From: Ambrosia x helenae
Lineage: Eukaryota; Streptophyta; Magnoliopsida; Asterales; Asteraceae
NCBI GenBank assembly: GCA_030844895.1
Contig: CM061231.1
Span: forward strand, 88,136,706 to 88,200,705
Direction: 5' to 3'
Length of the DNA: 64,000 bases
Position 1 is the first letter of the stretch; the number at the start of each line of letters is the position of its first letter. Both the position numbers and the translations under genes were made by a program. The notes under the pieces are model-generated. The model saw nothing but the letters and a program-made list of their open reading frames with translations, did no database searches and was not told where the DNA came from. Positions 21,145 through 33,948 of the stretch are shown here, one piece after another.

Positions 21145-23303
21145 GACATGTGGTTAATGAACTAGGAATTCATGTCGATCCAGCTAAGATCGAAGCGATC
21201 AAGGACTGGGAAGCACCAAAGACGCCAACTGAGGTGCGGCAATTCCTAGGCCTTGCGGGCTATTATCGTCGTTTCATTAAGGGGTTCTCGAAGATCGCTC
21301 AACCCCTCACCACTCTTACTCAGAAGTATAGAAAATTCGCCTGGGGTGAACCACAAGAGTCAGCATTTCAAGAACTGAAGTCTAAACTTTGTTCTGCTCC
21401 TATTTTGTCCTTGCCTGAAGGCCCTGATGATTTCGTTGTTTACTGTGATTCTTCTATTCATGGTCTCGGTTGCGTGTTAATGCAACGCGAGAAAGTGATT
21501 GCGTATGCTTCTCGGCAACTCAAGGTGCACGAGAGGAACTACACCACCCATGACTTGGAATTGGGGGCAGTGGTTTTCGCGTTGAAAATTTGGAGACATT
21601 ACTTGTACGGTACCAAATGCACCATCTACACCGATCACAAGAGTCTTCAACATATTTTCGACCAACAACATTTGAACATACGACAGCGTCATTGGATTGA
21701 ACTCCTGAACGACTATGGTTGCGCCATTAAGTACCATCCTGGCAAGGCGAATGTAGTAGCAGACGCCTTGAGCAGGAAGGAATCAATTAATCCTCGTCGT
21801 GTTCGGGCGTTGCAGCTCACCATTCATTCCTCTCTACCTGACCAACTCTGTTCTGCTCAGTTAGAAGCTTTGAAGGAGGAAAACCTTAAAGCTGAGACTA
21901 TGCACGGTGCCGACAAACACCTCGAGCGAAGGCCTGATGGCCTGCACTACTTCGCAGAACGCATATGGGTTCCTTTTTTCGGGGGACTTCAGGAGCTTGT
22001 CTTAGATGAGGCTCACAAGTCCCAGTATTCTATTCATCCTGGTTCGGACAAGATGTACCAAGATCTGAAGGTGCTTTACTGGTGGCCAAACATGAGGTCG
22101 GATATAGCCTCATACGTGAGCAAATGTTTGACCTGTGCTAAAGTCAAGGTGGAATACCAGAAACCGTCGGGTCTCTTGCAACAACCTGAAATTCCGGAGT
22201 GGAAATGGGAACGGATTACAATGGATTTTGTCACGCAACTACCTAAGTCACCGAGCGGGAATGATAAGATATGGGTGATTGTTGATCGGTTGACGAAATC
22301 AGCCCATTTTCTCGCTATTAAGGAGACCGACACCATGGATCGTTTGGCTCGTCTTTATCTGAAGGAAGTTGTTTCTAAGCACGGGGTGCCGGTTTCTATT
22401 ATTTCGGATCGTGACTCCCACTTTACTTCTCACTTCTGGAAGTCTTTGCACAAGGCTTTGGGTACCCAGCTGGACATGAGTACAACTTATCACCCACAGA
22501 CTGACGGTCAGAGTGAACGCACGATTCAAACCTTAGAAGACATGCTGCGGGCATGTGCGATCGATTTTGGCAAAAGTTGGGAAGCTCACCTACCGTTAGT
22601 AGAATTCTCTTACAACAACAGTTACCACACGAGCATCAAGGCAGCTCCGTTCGAGGCACTGTACGGGCGGAAATGCCGGTCTCCTCTTTGTTGGGCTGAG
22701 GTGGGTGAGAGTCAACTCACTGGGCCTGAGCTAGTGTACGAAACTTCGGAAAAGATCGTACAGATTCGTAACCGGTTGGCAGCGGCACGGGATCGGCAGA
22801 AGAGTTATGCCGATCAGCGTCGCAAGCCATTGGAATTCCAAGTTGATGACAAAGTACTTCAGAAAGTTTCACCGTGGAAGGGCGTCATACGCTTTGGGAT
22901 GCGTGGCAAACTCAACCCTCGGTATGTCGGCCCATTTACAATCCTGGAACGGATTGGACCGGTGGCATATCGTCTTGATTTACCGACGGAGCTCGGCAAC
23001 GTACATAACGTCTTCCATGTATCCAACTTAAAGAAGTGTCTGGCTGACGAGTCTCTTATTGTTCCACTGGAAGAGATCAAGGTTGATGATCGTCTTTGGA
23101 TTGTGGAAGAACCTGTTGAGATTCTTGATTACAAGATTCGTAGCCTGCGTCATAGCAAGATTCGCATTGTTAAGGTTCGCTGGAACTCGAACCGCGGACC
23201 AGAGTACACTTGGGAACGGGAGGATCAGATGAAGTCTAAGTATCCTCATCTCTTTCCTAAGGAAGCGTTCGAATCGAGATATGTTACCACTGCAGCTGAA
23301 TGA
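21060..23303 (+). CDS. pol: pol, RT C-terminus, RNase H, integrase and chromodomain
   Basis: A 747-codon open frame ending at the true pol stop. Order: RT connection (FLGHVVNELGI), RNase H with catalytic D in VVYCDSS (about 128-132) and TDHKSLQHIF, integrase zinc finger (H near 318, then CLTCAKVK), integrase core with the three acidic residues in TMDFVTQ, ISDRDSHF and GQSERTIQ, a GPF..R.GPVAYRL segment, and a C-terminal chromodomain-like region (about 680-735) with EEPVEILDYKIR and PEYTWEREDQM. The chromodomain places it among chromoviruses, closest in style to Tekay, and in this group targets insertion to chromatin. No stop interrupts the integrase. Confidence 0.92.
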   Translation: MVLELLRREQLYAKFSKCDFWLREVQFLGHVVNELGIHVDPAKIEAIKDWEAPKTPTEVRQFLGLAGYYRRFIKGFSKIAQPLTTLTQKYRKFAWGEPQESAFQELKSKLCSAPILSLPEGPDDFVVYCDSSIHGLGCVLMQREKVIAYASRQLKVHERNYTTHDLELGAVVFALKIWRHYLYGTKCTIYTDHKSLQHIFDQQHLNIRQRHWIELLNDYGCAIKYHPGKANVVADALSRKESINPRRVRALQLTIHSSLPDQLCSAQLEALKEENLKAETMHGADKHLERRPDGLHYFAERIWVPFFGGLQELVLDEAHKSQYSIHPGSDKMYQDLKVLYWWPNMRSDIASYVSKCLTCAKVKVEYQKPSGLLQQPEIPEWKWERITMDFVTQLPKSPSGNDKIWVIVDRLTKSAHFLAIKETDTMDRLARLYLKEVVSKHGVPVSIISDRDSHFTSHFWKSLHKALGTQLDMSTTYHPQTDGQSERTIQTLEDMLRACAIDFGKSWEAHLPLVEFSYNNSYHTSIKAAPFEALYGRKCRSPLCWAEVGESQLTGPELVYETSEKIVQIRNRLAAARDRQKSYADQRRKPLEFQVDDKVLQKVSPWKGVIRFGMRGKLNPRYVGPFTILERIGPVAYRLDLPTELGNVHNVFHVSNLKKCLADESLIVPLEEIKVDDRLWIVEEPVEILDYKIRSLRHSKIRIVKVRWNSNRGPEYTWEREDQMKSKYPHLFPKEAFESRYVTTAAE

Positions 23304-23319
23304 ATCTCGGGGCGAGATT

Positions 23320-23339
23320 CCTTTTTAACGTGGGGATGA
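23320..23339 (+). other. Upstream polypurine tract (PPT1)
   Basis: AACGTGGGGATGA directly before TGTGACAACTC at 23340. The same core lies 115 bp further on at the 3' LTR. A solo LTR elsewhere in the window (10280) begins with exactly the sequence that follows this tract. Confidence 0.6.
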
Positions 23340-23439
23340 TGTGACAACTCGGGTAAATCTCTCTCTTGGTTTCTATCTTTTGTCTGTTTCTTTTGTTATT
23401 CCTTTTGGTACTTGCGCAATTTTCGGGACGAAAATTCTT

Positions 23440-23454
23440 TTAACGTGGGGATGA
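23440..23454 (+). other. Downstream polypurine tract (PPT2)
   Basis: AACGTGGGGATGA directly before the 3' LTR start TGTGACACCC at 23455. It sets the U3 start of this copy, whose 5' LTR begins with the same bases. Confidence 0.75.
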
Positions 23455-26023
23455 TGTGACACCCGGCAAATTCTGGTTAACAACGTTGTCTAGATTAAAG
23501 TCTACCTTAGCGAGTCACGCGTATATTATACTTAACTAGGGTTAGCTAGATAGCTAGATAGGACATACGTGCATTGTTGTGAGTTAATATGTGATTACAT
23601 GATTAGTGAACCTCGGATGTTGGTGAATAATAAACTTATGTGTCTCGGTGATATCTGACAAACTTATGTGAAAACCATACGTGATTATGTGAACCTAAAC
23701 CGAACACGTTAATAAAAATCATTAAAAGTGGAGTATGAGGTTGACTAGGGTCTTAACGCATGGGGTTGCACTTGTTACGGTCCGAAATAACGAAAACGTC
23801 AAAGGATAACGCGTCGGGTGATGAAACGAGACACGAACGAGGGCCTCGGGCCTGTGAGCGGCCGCTCACAGGGCCCGAGCGGCCGCTCGCTCATGTCTGA
23901 CGGGTTTAAACCGCCTTAAACTCTTATTTAAGCATCCTTAACCCCCATGCAACCCCTAAACTCAACCCTAATCGCCCCTTTCTGCCCCACACGAATTATT
24001 AACCCTAAACCACCTGCTAAAGCTCAAGAACATCAATCGGGAAGCTTGGAGAGCGTTCGGTTGGTTGTTTTGGAGTGTTTGTGGTTATAATCTTCATTCC
24101 CTTATGTTTTAATCTTCTTTAAATTGTTTTTAAAACATCAAAACCTTGTTTGTCCAGGTCTGAAAGTATTTTATAAAAGTTAAAACATGATGATTACGAA
24201 GATTAAAAGGGTCAAGCACATTGTTATATAATGAATGTTATATGTTTTGCATGATTATGCATGTTCTTGATGTTTTAGACTTCTAGGGTTTGTGAATAAT
24301 GATGTTTGTGATGTATAATTAGGGTTTTGACCAGATGTGGTTCTTACTAATGTTGTATGATGATTATTAGGTGTTATTGATTGATAATATGCAACTAGGG
24401 TTTGATATAATTGATAATATTGCATGATTAGAATCTGGACAGATTCTGAATGTCGACTTGTAGGGTCTGTTTCGTGGCTTGAAAACAATTGGTTTGATCG
24501 ATTCTTTGCATGAATAGATTGTACATAGTCTTAGCTTTTTAGAATGGGCAAAATCATCTGATTTGGATGTCGTTTGATATGTTTTTGGAATTTTCATTTA
24601 AAATAGGTCAGGTCAGAATTTCGGGTATCAAACTGAGTCAACTTTGAAACATCATAATCAAGTTTTATAAAGAGTTGGTTGTGAAATTTTTACAGAAGGT
24701 TAATATTGGAGTAATATGAGTTTTCCAAGTGGATTCATCCCGTTTGGATGAATACACAATTTTTGGGAATTTATCTACCAAACTGACCTGTTAGGAAGGT
24801 TTTCTGAACATAGATGTATTAGACGAATTTTAATTATTTTTGTGTTCGGATTTAAGACAAAACAAAAATAGGTATTGTTAAGTGAATCCCAAAGAAAATT
24901 CAGTAAAAATTTGGGAGGTTAACTCACTGATTTGCTATTTTAAATAAATTCGTTTTGATTGCGCACAATCTGTCCTGAAAACACAGATTGTGTATTATGT
25001 GCTTATGTGATTAATTGAGGTCTTAGGTGGTATGGAATTGACATGTAACTGAAGTACACTTGTCTGAGACACATACGGAATGTAGAAACTAATTGTAACC
25101 AACGTATTCACCAACGGGTCCGTAGGATTTACTTATGCATGTAGAATCACTAGGTGTCACTTACACGCTTTTGAACATTTAAAACGCCTTGGACAAACGA
25201 GTTATATGGTGTAATGATATTACGCCTATACTCACTTAATGACACTGTTATTAGGGTCTCGGTAGCATATATTACTTGCTGTTCGGATTCTTTGCTTGCA
25301 CGTTAAGGTGAGTTTACGGCCCCTCTTTTAACTGGTTCACTTTTTGGGGAAGAAAACATGTGTTAAACTTATGTTTTTGGTAACAACTGTCATACTATGG
25401 GTTTCTATGGTTTACTATACGATCTTTGGAAGTCCCGGGGGAAACCATGAATGTGCGGGTTAGCACAACGGGGAAATGTGAATAGATCCATTGGGAGTAA
25501 CCAACCCGCTCGTCGGCTTGGAGGGCGGGCGAGTGCATATTGTCTCAAACAGGAACAGTTTACTATTCGGGCACGACATCTGGTTTGCGAGTTAGTAATG
25601 GTTTTCCAATCGTTGTAGTAACAAAACATACGCCTAGCTAGCGTACTTGGTTTACAAATTGATATAGTATGGACAGGTTAAACTTGATACTTCGATTACA
25701 AAACCTGTGAACTCACCAGCATTTTTGTGCTGACGTAACTCTTACATGTTTTTCTCAGGTCGCTAAGGTAGCACTACGGAACTAGGGCGAAGGCGTCTGC
25801 ACGGCGTCTAGTTAGGGTTGCATGGTTTTTCGAACATTCAATATTTTGGTTTACGTTTGGATTATGTTTTGAGAATAAGCTTCCGCTGTATTTGGGGATT
25901 TTAAACTATGTTTTTGAAATTGCATATGTTCATTTAGATTGTTTATTGTGATTGTTGACTTGGATCCTGGTTTGTCATGCGCCTCGCGGTAAAACTCCGG
26001 AAGTGGATTTTGAGGGTGTGACA
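23455..26023 (+). repeat. 3' LTR of the gypsy element
   Basis: Near-identical to 15528-18096, with the same 22-bp palindrome (23851-23872) and the same end GGGTGTGACA, followed by target duplicate GTTTA. Confidence 0.95.
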
Positions 26024-26028
26024 GTTTA

Positions 26029-27469
26029 TTAAGAAACAACATCAAAAATTCAACTTACAACATTACACATTAGAGATATTTTTTAATTTTTTTCCTTATC
26101 ACAATTTAATATCTTCAATCTCTTTCTACTTTTCACCTGGTTACAAAAACATCGATTTAGCAATTACTGGAAAACAGCACGTGGAATATACAATGAGACT
26201 TACTAATTTATATGAATATTTGTAAGAAACACCAATGAAGCTCACACTTTCAATACAAATTTACGTAATTATAAATTATAAATTAAAAATTAGTATAGCA
26301 GAAGAAATAAATAAACTTTGATAGAGCTAAGTATTGAAAGTAGGAGCTCCAACTTAGTTACTTAAAAATGTTCATTAAACAAATAGATTATAGAGTGCCA
26401 TATAAATAAAAGGAAGCTTATAATGGAAGCTTCAATGGAAACTTATAACGTAAGATTAATATATGAATTCCTGAAAGCATGGAAAAAAAGCTTATAGGGA
26501 AAGATTCATATAACAGGGCTCTGAATAATTCAATTAATGTTATGATCAGATTTAGAAATATTACTAAGATATTTGTCTAGCAACGGACATTAGGTATAAC
26601 AACCGATCTCTTACTAAATAATAATACATAATATACATAATCTAAGTTAAGAAATTTACATATCAAATACTGACAAAACATAAAGATATGCTACTTTGTT
26701 CTAAAATATCAAAAAAAAAAAAAAAAATGACGATTATGCATCCGATGTATAATTTAATATAAAACTAAATGACTATAATAAAATAATATTTTTAATAATT
26801 TAAAATAGTAAATATTATTATTAAATTACAAAATAATACAAAAATGAACAAACTAACTTTCAAAAAAGTAGTCATGTTCTTTGACAATCGAGGGTCTAAA
26901 TCTTTAATGGAGATTTTGTTGCAGATCAGACCTGTACATAATTATTACCAACATGACACTTGCTTGTAAGTAGATTATTTCCAAGGAAGTGCTGTACAAT
27001 TTTTTTTTTATTAAAGTACTGTTGAACTGAAGAAATATTTAAATCAAACAGATTCAGCAGGAAGATCTATACAACAACATGAACAGATGTATTAATAGTC
27101 TATTGCACATAGTAAAGAACTAAAGAATGTTAACATAAGATGTTCATATAGATGGTCTTTTAAATTCTCATCAACACACAATAAATTAAGTATTTCTAAA
27201 CTTCAAAAATAACAAACCATAAAAATTATAAATATACTATTAATATTATAATTTTACTTATAAGAGAAGCTATATGTTATGATTATACTTGAAGAAAATT
27301 AAAGAAACACAATTTTCTATATTACCTTTAAACGTTTGGCTCCAAAGTTTAAATATGGGCAGCAAATGATTGAACAGTTGTTAGAAATATTATTAGTATA
27401 TTTATTCGGCAAAAGATATTTTAATATTATATAACTTTTTATATTTTAGATGTATTATCTAACTTCAAC
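26029..27469. other. AT-rich spacer of the Helitron-like block
   Basis: Very AT-rich; only short non-coding frames on both strands. Nothing recognisable was found. Confidence 0.45.
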
Positions 27470-27760
27470 ACTAACATCAAATTATTGATTGTTTGTAAGG
27501 ATTTTCCGAGAAAAACAATTCCAACTTCAAAAGTAACATCAAATTATTACCAATAGTTTGAGAAGTTTTAGAATGCATTTCAAAATAACATCATTATTAA
27601 GATCATTATTATGAATATGGAATAAAAATTTAGGATATGAAAATGCTTTAAGAAAAAAAAGATATGAAAATACAAATAACACATTCTTCTACTTTTATAG
27701 AGAAAAAAAATACGAATTAATTTAATTAATATTAATAATAAAAGAAATAATTATAATAAA
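27470..27760 (-). repeat. Promoter/leader repeat unit D
   Basis: Minus strand TATAAAAG at 27692-27699, then leader and the peptide LKLELFFSENPYKQ. Closely resembles unit E about 1 kb away. Confidence 0.5.
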
Positions 27761-28489
27761 TATTGTTGTCAGAAAACCCAAAACATCATTTTTAAATATA
27801 TTTTGAGCTGAACATCTGCTAAAGCATATCTAAAACTCCGTTGCAATTAAATGACCATCTGTTGAAATACAAGAACCATCTGATGAATTGTATATGCTCA
27901 ACTATAACATAATTATAACTATTACATTATACAGCAAAGTAAAAACAATGTATAGTATTTTGATGTAACATGGCAACTTCGCGAAATTTATAATCTTTTA
28001 TAAGAAAAAATAAATAAAAAAAAAAAAAAAAACCCAATGTATAAATATTTATGAATACAACCACACACCCTTCGTTATTCAACATGTGGAATGAAAACTT
28101 GAAACTCTATAAATACTGAGTGCAAATTTCATTACAAACAACAATTTTAGAGAATTATTAACGAAAATGCTAACAGCTCTAAGATATGAAAACTATTATT
28201 TCCAAATCAGTAATTTAACAAATATTGCCAAATTAAAAATGTACATCTACTAAAGTATTTCTAAAATTCTGTTGAAAGAAAATTACAATCTGTTTGACGA
28301 AAGACTCCTAATATTCAAAGATATACGAACAAAACACTATATTACCAAGTACCAAGTACCAAGTAACGCATTTTACAATATTCGACTTAACAAAGTAAAA
28401 CGAAAATTCTAACTTTGGTAGAATCCTTTCCAGAATTCAATACAAAGAAAGAAAAGTATAAACAGATTATTCTACGTTTATGACCGATT
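27761..28489. other. Spacer between repeat units D and E
   Basis: AT-rich, with CATCTGCTAAA/CATCTGTTGAAA motif copies near 27823-27885 and a plus-strand CTATAAATA near 28108 that could be a promoter element. No gene. Confidence 0.4.
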
Positions 28490-28790
28490 TGCTTCCTATA
28501 TAACCACCGAAGTTCTCCGGCAAATACATATTGATTGTTTGTAAGCATTTTCCGAGAACACCAATTCCAACTTCAACACTAACATCAAATTATTACCAAT
28601 AGTTTGTTGAGAAGTGTTTGGAATGCATTTGAAAATAAAATCATTATTAAGATCATTATGAAAATGGAATAAAGATTTAGAATGTAAAAATGCTTTAAGG
28701 GAAAAAGATATGAAAACAAATTCCAATTTCTTTTACTTTTATAGAGAGAAAATAACAATTTAATTTAACTAATAATTATAATAAAGTAAT
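28490..28790 (-). repeat. Promoter/leader repeat unit E
   Basis: Minus strand TATAAAAG at 28736-28743, then a 76-codon open frame (28496-28726) containing NNDFIFKC and LKLELVFSENAYKQ. The first parallels NDFTFKW of unit C and the second the KLEL peptide of all units. The best preserved copy of the repeated leader, but of unknown function. Confidence 0.5.
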
Positions 28791-29464
28791 GTTGTCAGAA
28801 AACCCAAAACATCATTTTTAAATATATTTTTGGGCTGAACATCTGCTAAAATATATCTAAAAGTCTGTTGAAATAACATGACCATCTGCTGAAATAGAAT
28901 GACCATATGCTGAAATAGAATGACCATATGCTGAATTATATATATCCTCAAGTATAACATTATTATTATTACATTATACGTTAAAGTAAAAATAACGTAT
29001 AGTATTTACAATATATATCAACATACAAATTAAAATTAAGGCTAACATCATAAATCTTTATTAAAAAATCGATTTATAAAATAACTAAGATTTTTAAATT
29101 AATAATCTAAACAATAGAAATATTTATCTGAATAACCATCTGGTTGACCAAAAGTCAACGACTGTTGAAACGTATCTTCTATTTACTATATGACACTGTT
29201 TCATAACATCTGTTGGAGTTCAACAGTATAATAAAACAACAAAGTTAGTATATGATACAGATGTTGACCTTCAAAATTTTTCATCAGTTATATGCCACGT
29301 CAGTTCAAAAAGACAGACTTGTTGCCATATTAGAAACCCTTTTTCATTCTTTTCTTCCTCAAAAACAAACGTAACAATGTCTTATTTACTTTTAAATACA
29401 CAAAGATGGGTTTCCTTCTTCCACACCCTAAATAGATTTCACATCATCTCCTTTAATCTTCTGC
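28791..29464. other. AT-rich leader of the accessory ORF relic
   Basis: Contains several CATCTGCTG/CATATGCTG words (28850-28930) and hairpin halves AACATCTGTTGG..TTCAACAG near 29206-29230. No gene. Confidence 0.4.
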
Positions 29465-31940
29465 ATGGATCTTCAATTAAAAAGCCCTCATAACAATCTA
29501 CCATACTTGGTTAAAACATAACATAACCGACAATTTCACTTAATAATCGATATTCTCTCAAATTCGAAATACATACCCATTCTCACCGTTGACGCTCCAA
29601 TATATGTCGAGACTTTAAAAGAATTATGGGTGAACGCCAAATTTTTAAATAAAGATAAAAAGATTGTTTCGAAAATTGGAGATACAGATATTCAGATCAC
29701 CGCACAATCCATCTCCACAACATTCTCACTAAAACGACTTGGAAGGTAAGGTTTTTTTTTTTTGAAAGATGAACTCAACGCAGAGTTCACTAAAAGAGGG
29801 TATGTAGGAAGAGCGACTGGGGCGACAATAGTGAAACCCGATTTTCCCCCAGAAATGAAGTTTTTCTTCCATACCCTTTTTATTTGTCTATCCGCAAAGA
29901 CAACTTCTTTTAATGAAATACCTTTGAACATACAGTATCTTAGGTATGCAATTTTAACAAACAATGATTACAATTTATTCGAGGCTGTATTCTCAGATAT
30001 AATTCGCAATTTGAAAGGAATAAACTCTACTAAAAGTAAGCCATTCCTACTATATCCAAGACTGATAAGTATCTACTTGCAAAATCTTTTGACTGAAGAG
30101 AATTTTAAAAAAGGTGAACCTATTACAATTAAAAGCTTGTTAGATAAAACTTTCACAAAAATGTTTTGATTTAAAAGCAAAGAAAGTGCAGTTTCAACAT
30201 CTGTCGTTGCAACACTTGTTTCTGAAACAACTGCTACTACTTTTGTCCAAGATACTACAACAATTGCTATAGAAAACACAAGAGGTAACTCAACAAATAA
30301 AGCGAAATTCAAACAGGCCAAAAGAATCTGCAACAACACCCCAACCTTCTCATTCACAACCTACTTCTAGAAATACAACACCTTTTGAACACTTGTTTCA
30401 AGCTGCTTCACAAACTCAGCCTCATATCATTTCCTCTCCATTTCCTATAACTAAGAATGCACAATCAAAACAAACTGGAACTGAGAAGGCAACAACTGTT
30501 GTCACTATACTTGTGGACTCTATACCAGTTAGAAGTCCCAAGAACCAAGAACAAGGAACATTAACCTCCTTTTACAGTGACTTAACTCATGTGATTGAAA
30601 CAAATACCATAACCACATCTGGTAGGATTTCTGATAATCCTATTAATGTATCTGATGACTTGAAATATCAAGAATTGACGGAAAGAGTCAACAAATTTGA
30701 ATCTTCAATGGAAGCAATGATTGAATTATACAATGGGTCACCAGCATCTATTGCAAGTAAGATATGGGAATCCGTTGTCCCAATTATCCAGACTCATAGA
30801 GAAATGGCTGACCTTAATCATAATTCTCATATGCATTGATAAGAAACATGGTGGATGCTAGATACAACGATACTCAAGCTGACATCAAAGCCATCAAAAA
30901 CCATCTAGCAAAGACCACTGGCTCTGCCCCAACAACAATTTATGAGGAAGATCAAGAAAATAATGATGATACCGGAAAGAAGGATAAAGGCCAAGAGAAA
31001 TTAATAAACGTGCCACCTGAAAAGGAAGCACAATCAAGGACATCAAACCCTTCTAATGTGCAAACAATTGATAATCCAGGATCTGTTCCAGTAATAACCA
31101 CTGTTGAGAAGCAATCTACAGTGGCTTTAGAGAAGAGAGTTGATGAAAGTGCAAGACAAAAGGCAGAGAAAGAGCTGTTAGATAAGTTGAATGTGAAAAA
31201 GGAGCGAGAAGCCAAAGCGGCCGCATTGATTAAACAAAGAAAAGAGTTGCAAATGAAAGAGGAGGATATAGGCTGCTCAAAAAGAAGAAGAGTACATACA
31301 AGACATGCAAAACAAAACCTAACATTCCTTACAAAGACTGATAGCCAACAAATAACAAAATTACCAAACCAAGCACCAATCCAAACAACATCTCTTCCAA
31401 TTGAAAATTTGCAAGGTAATGTTGCCACCACAGATCAAGCATGTATCTTTAGAGTAGCAGAAGGGCATCCTGAACTTGTCCTTGACTTAGCAGCAATAAA
31501 AACCTGAGATAGACTCTTTCTTCTCAACAGATGATCCATTGTCACTGTCTTTCCAGTCTGTTGAAGGTTTTACAAAGCCTAACAATGTTAAGTAGTATAT
31601 GGAGCTAAAAGAAAAACAGGTTGACATTCTTTTAAAGTAGAAAAGTGTTGGAAAATATGACAGGGAAACCCAACTAATTTTACAGTATTTACTAAGCAAA
31701 TTAACAATTTTAGAAAAATACATATACAAGCTGTCCAAGACAGTGTCTGACAGGCCAGCTGATTTTGATATGGAAAACATTTTGAGAGAAGGATATCTTA
31801 CTGAAATAATGAAGAGCAAAACTTACAAAGCCAGTAGAAGTCAATTTGCTGGTTGGGATTCTAAGTCACTGAGAATGAACTTAACAGAATTAAAGAGATG
31901 GCTGAAGAACCTAATCGCAAACAAACTCCACCCAACTTGA
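29465..31940 (+). pseudogene. Decayed retrotransposon-type accessory ORF (Sirevirus env-like/plant transposon protein)
   Basis: Starts near ATG 29465 and runs through frames 29762-30169, 30393-30839, 30836-31507 and 31743-31940, joined by frameshifts and stops. The N-terminal part contains VETLKELWVNA, almost the same as ETLKELWANA in the accessory ORF of the copia element (54559-53975). It also has EMKFFFHTLFICLSAKTTSF and FLLYPRLISIYLQNLL, which parallel that ORF's KLLFHYIIMCLSPKTGSYDQ region. The later part is charged and probably coiled coil (KEREAKAAALIKQRKEL). Domains of this type are found after pol in Sirevirus-like copia elements; I know no confirmed biochemical role. No pol or LTR flanks this copy, so it stands alone. 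Homology to the copia ORF is seen directly; family naming is from memory. Confidence 0.65.
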
Positions 31941-32387
31941 AGAAGGACAAAAAAATAAGATGTTGATAACGACAGTTTGTTGAATACTTAACAGTTGCTA
32001 ACCCCGACAGATGGTGAACACTGACAATTAATATAACATCTGTTTAAATACAATATGTTATATTTCTAATGATACTGACTGACAATGAATAGAAGATCTG
32101 TTTAAATACCATCTGTTATATTTCTGATAGTTTCGCATTATGGTACAACAGACTTTGGATAATAGTAAATTAATCATAATAGATATTACATATTAGACAA
32201 TCTATATTTAATACTGAATATTTTAAGAAAAAATGACATTTTTACTAAAAACAAGGTTTCTAAATAATATGCAAAATCAACTTAATATAGTTCCATTCCA
32301 ACTAATATACAACCAACTCTAATTCAATAATAATATCAAAAAATAAGTTGTTGTCTACTAAATTTACATTAAATAACAAGACACATG
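31941..32387. other. Spacer between convergent relics
   Basis: AT-rich; AACATCTGTTTAAATAC-type words near 32030-32120 repeat the block's motif. No gene. Confidence 0.4.
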
Positions 32388-33892
32388 TTACTCAAAAAGT
32401 TGATAACTTTTAGGCTTAGATCGCTTCTTCCAGGGTCCTTTGCATGTAGAGGATAGCTCACCAACGTTTAGTATATCAGAATCTTCAAAACCTCTTTTTC
32501 CATTGGGAGTTATAGTACAATCCATTACAACATCCACAGCAGAGGAATCACCAGTAACAGACACAACATCCTTCAAACAATTCACAAAAACCAATAATGA
32601 TCTATTAAATAACAACACAAACTTTACAAACATCTCAATCAACTTACACAAAAACATACTCACCTTTAACATCAGTTGACTACCACCTTGCTTAGATTCT
32701 AATTGGTTAACAAATTTGAATTCGCAATCTGCCTGACTGACCTAAAGAGTGCACATACAAAACAAAAATACAAAACTTAACTGTTGAGACAGTATTCAAA
32801 GCTAGAAGATACTAAGCAATTGCTAAACATGAGTTTAATTTAATACCTCCTCATCCATGTTACAATATGCATTACTATTAACGGCAATTAACTCAGAAAT
32901 TACGACTGGGCTATCACATATTTTCATGACTGTGTAAACATGGGAATCGTTTGTAAAATTGTATTCAGAAACATCAATTTTAAAAAGCAACATCTTATCA
33001 AGCAAGCGAAACAATTCTTGAGGCAAACTTTCACTATCACCAAGCTTCAACTGCCTTTCTCTTATACGACTTGCAGATGATCCGACAACTCTCATAACAT
33101 CTCAGTCAAACATCGCAAAGGATACACTACCAGTCTCATTCTGAACCCTGACATGCACCTTGAACCTAAAACAGATAGACGAACAGGTTATCTGAAAACA
33201 TATATACTAATCATTAAAAGAAATCATCTTATATAAAAAAAAAACAAATTGTACTTAATTAGATCTAATTACATTGTGGTGGCGGAGGTACAATGTCAGT
33301 CACACTTGGAACAAAACAAAGCAGAAGTAGGCAATTTGAGAGTTTCTTTAGTAACATTTTCATGAAGCTGTAAGAATTCTGATTTAGTAATCACATTCCC
33401 CAAACATCTGCGACACGCATCATAAAACCAACCATAGCTTTCTTGCTCAATTTTTATTTTCGCAACTACAACACAAGACATTGGCTGCCAAAAAATAAAA
33501 ATAAAGCCTATATTACCTAACAAAAAAACATGTAATAAGGGGAACAAATATTAATCATAATTAAAAAAAAATACTAGAACCATATCAATCTCGAAAAGCT
33601 CGTCAACACGTTACTTTTCAGAACCAACAATGAATTCCTGAAGCAATGGGTAAACATAGTGTTCTGAAAGTAATGTTTGACAAGTAGAAGCAATATCTTG
33701 TACTTGCTTCAATATAAGACTATAAAATAGATCAAGTTAATAAAAGAAACAAAAAAAATTCTAATTTAATTATAAATCGATAAAAAATTCACAGTGTGCC
33801 TCCTTCTTAACTCGTTCACCTCATTTAAATCTACATTCAGAAACATCTGAGTTCCAAAGTTGTAACTTTCAGCTATAAATTGATCTAAATAA

Positions 33893-33948
<56 letters not shown>

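Larger units (their letters stand above)
15528..26023 (+). mobile_element. Ty3/gypsy chromovirus (Tekay-like), near full length
   Basis: Complete structure: 5' LTR, initiator-tRNA primer site, gag-protease, reverse transcriptase, RNase H, integrase with chromodomain, polypurine tract and 3' LTR. GTTTA flanks both ends (15523-15527 and 26024-26028), a perfect 5-bp target duplication. Both LTRs are 2569 bp as bounded and differ by scattered substitutions and small indels, so the insertion is fairly recent. Two single-base frameshifts in pol (near 20379 and 21060) mean this copy cannot make a full polyprotein. It sits inside the AT-rich block whose two sides carry the same motifs. Confidence 0.95.

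Noticed and set aside
9300..28790. CRISPR-like array from the repeated units
   Set aside because: Units are 300-500 bp, diverged and irregularly spaced in a plant genome; nothing resembles short repeats with unique spacers.
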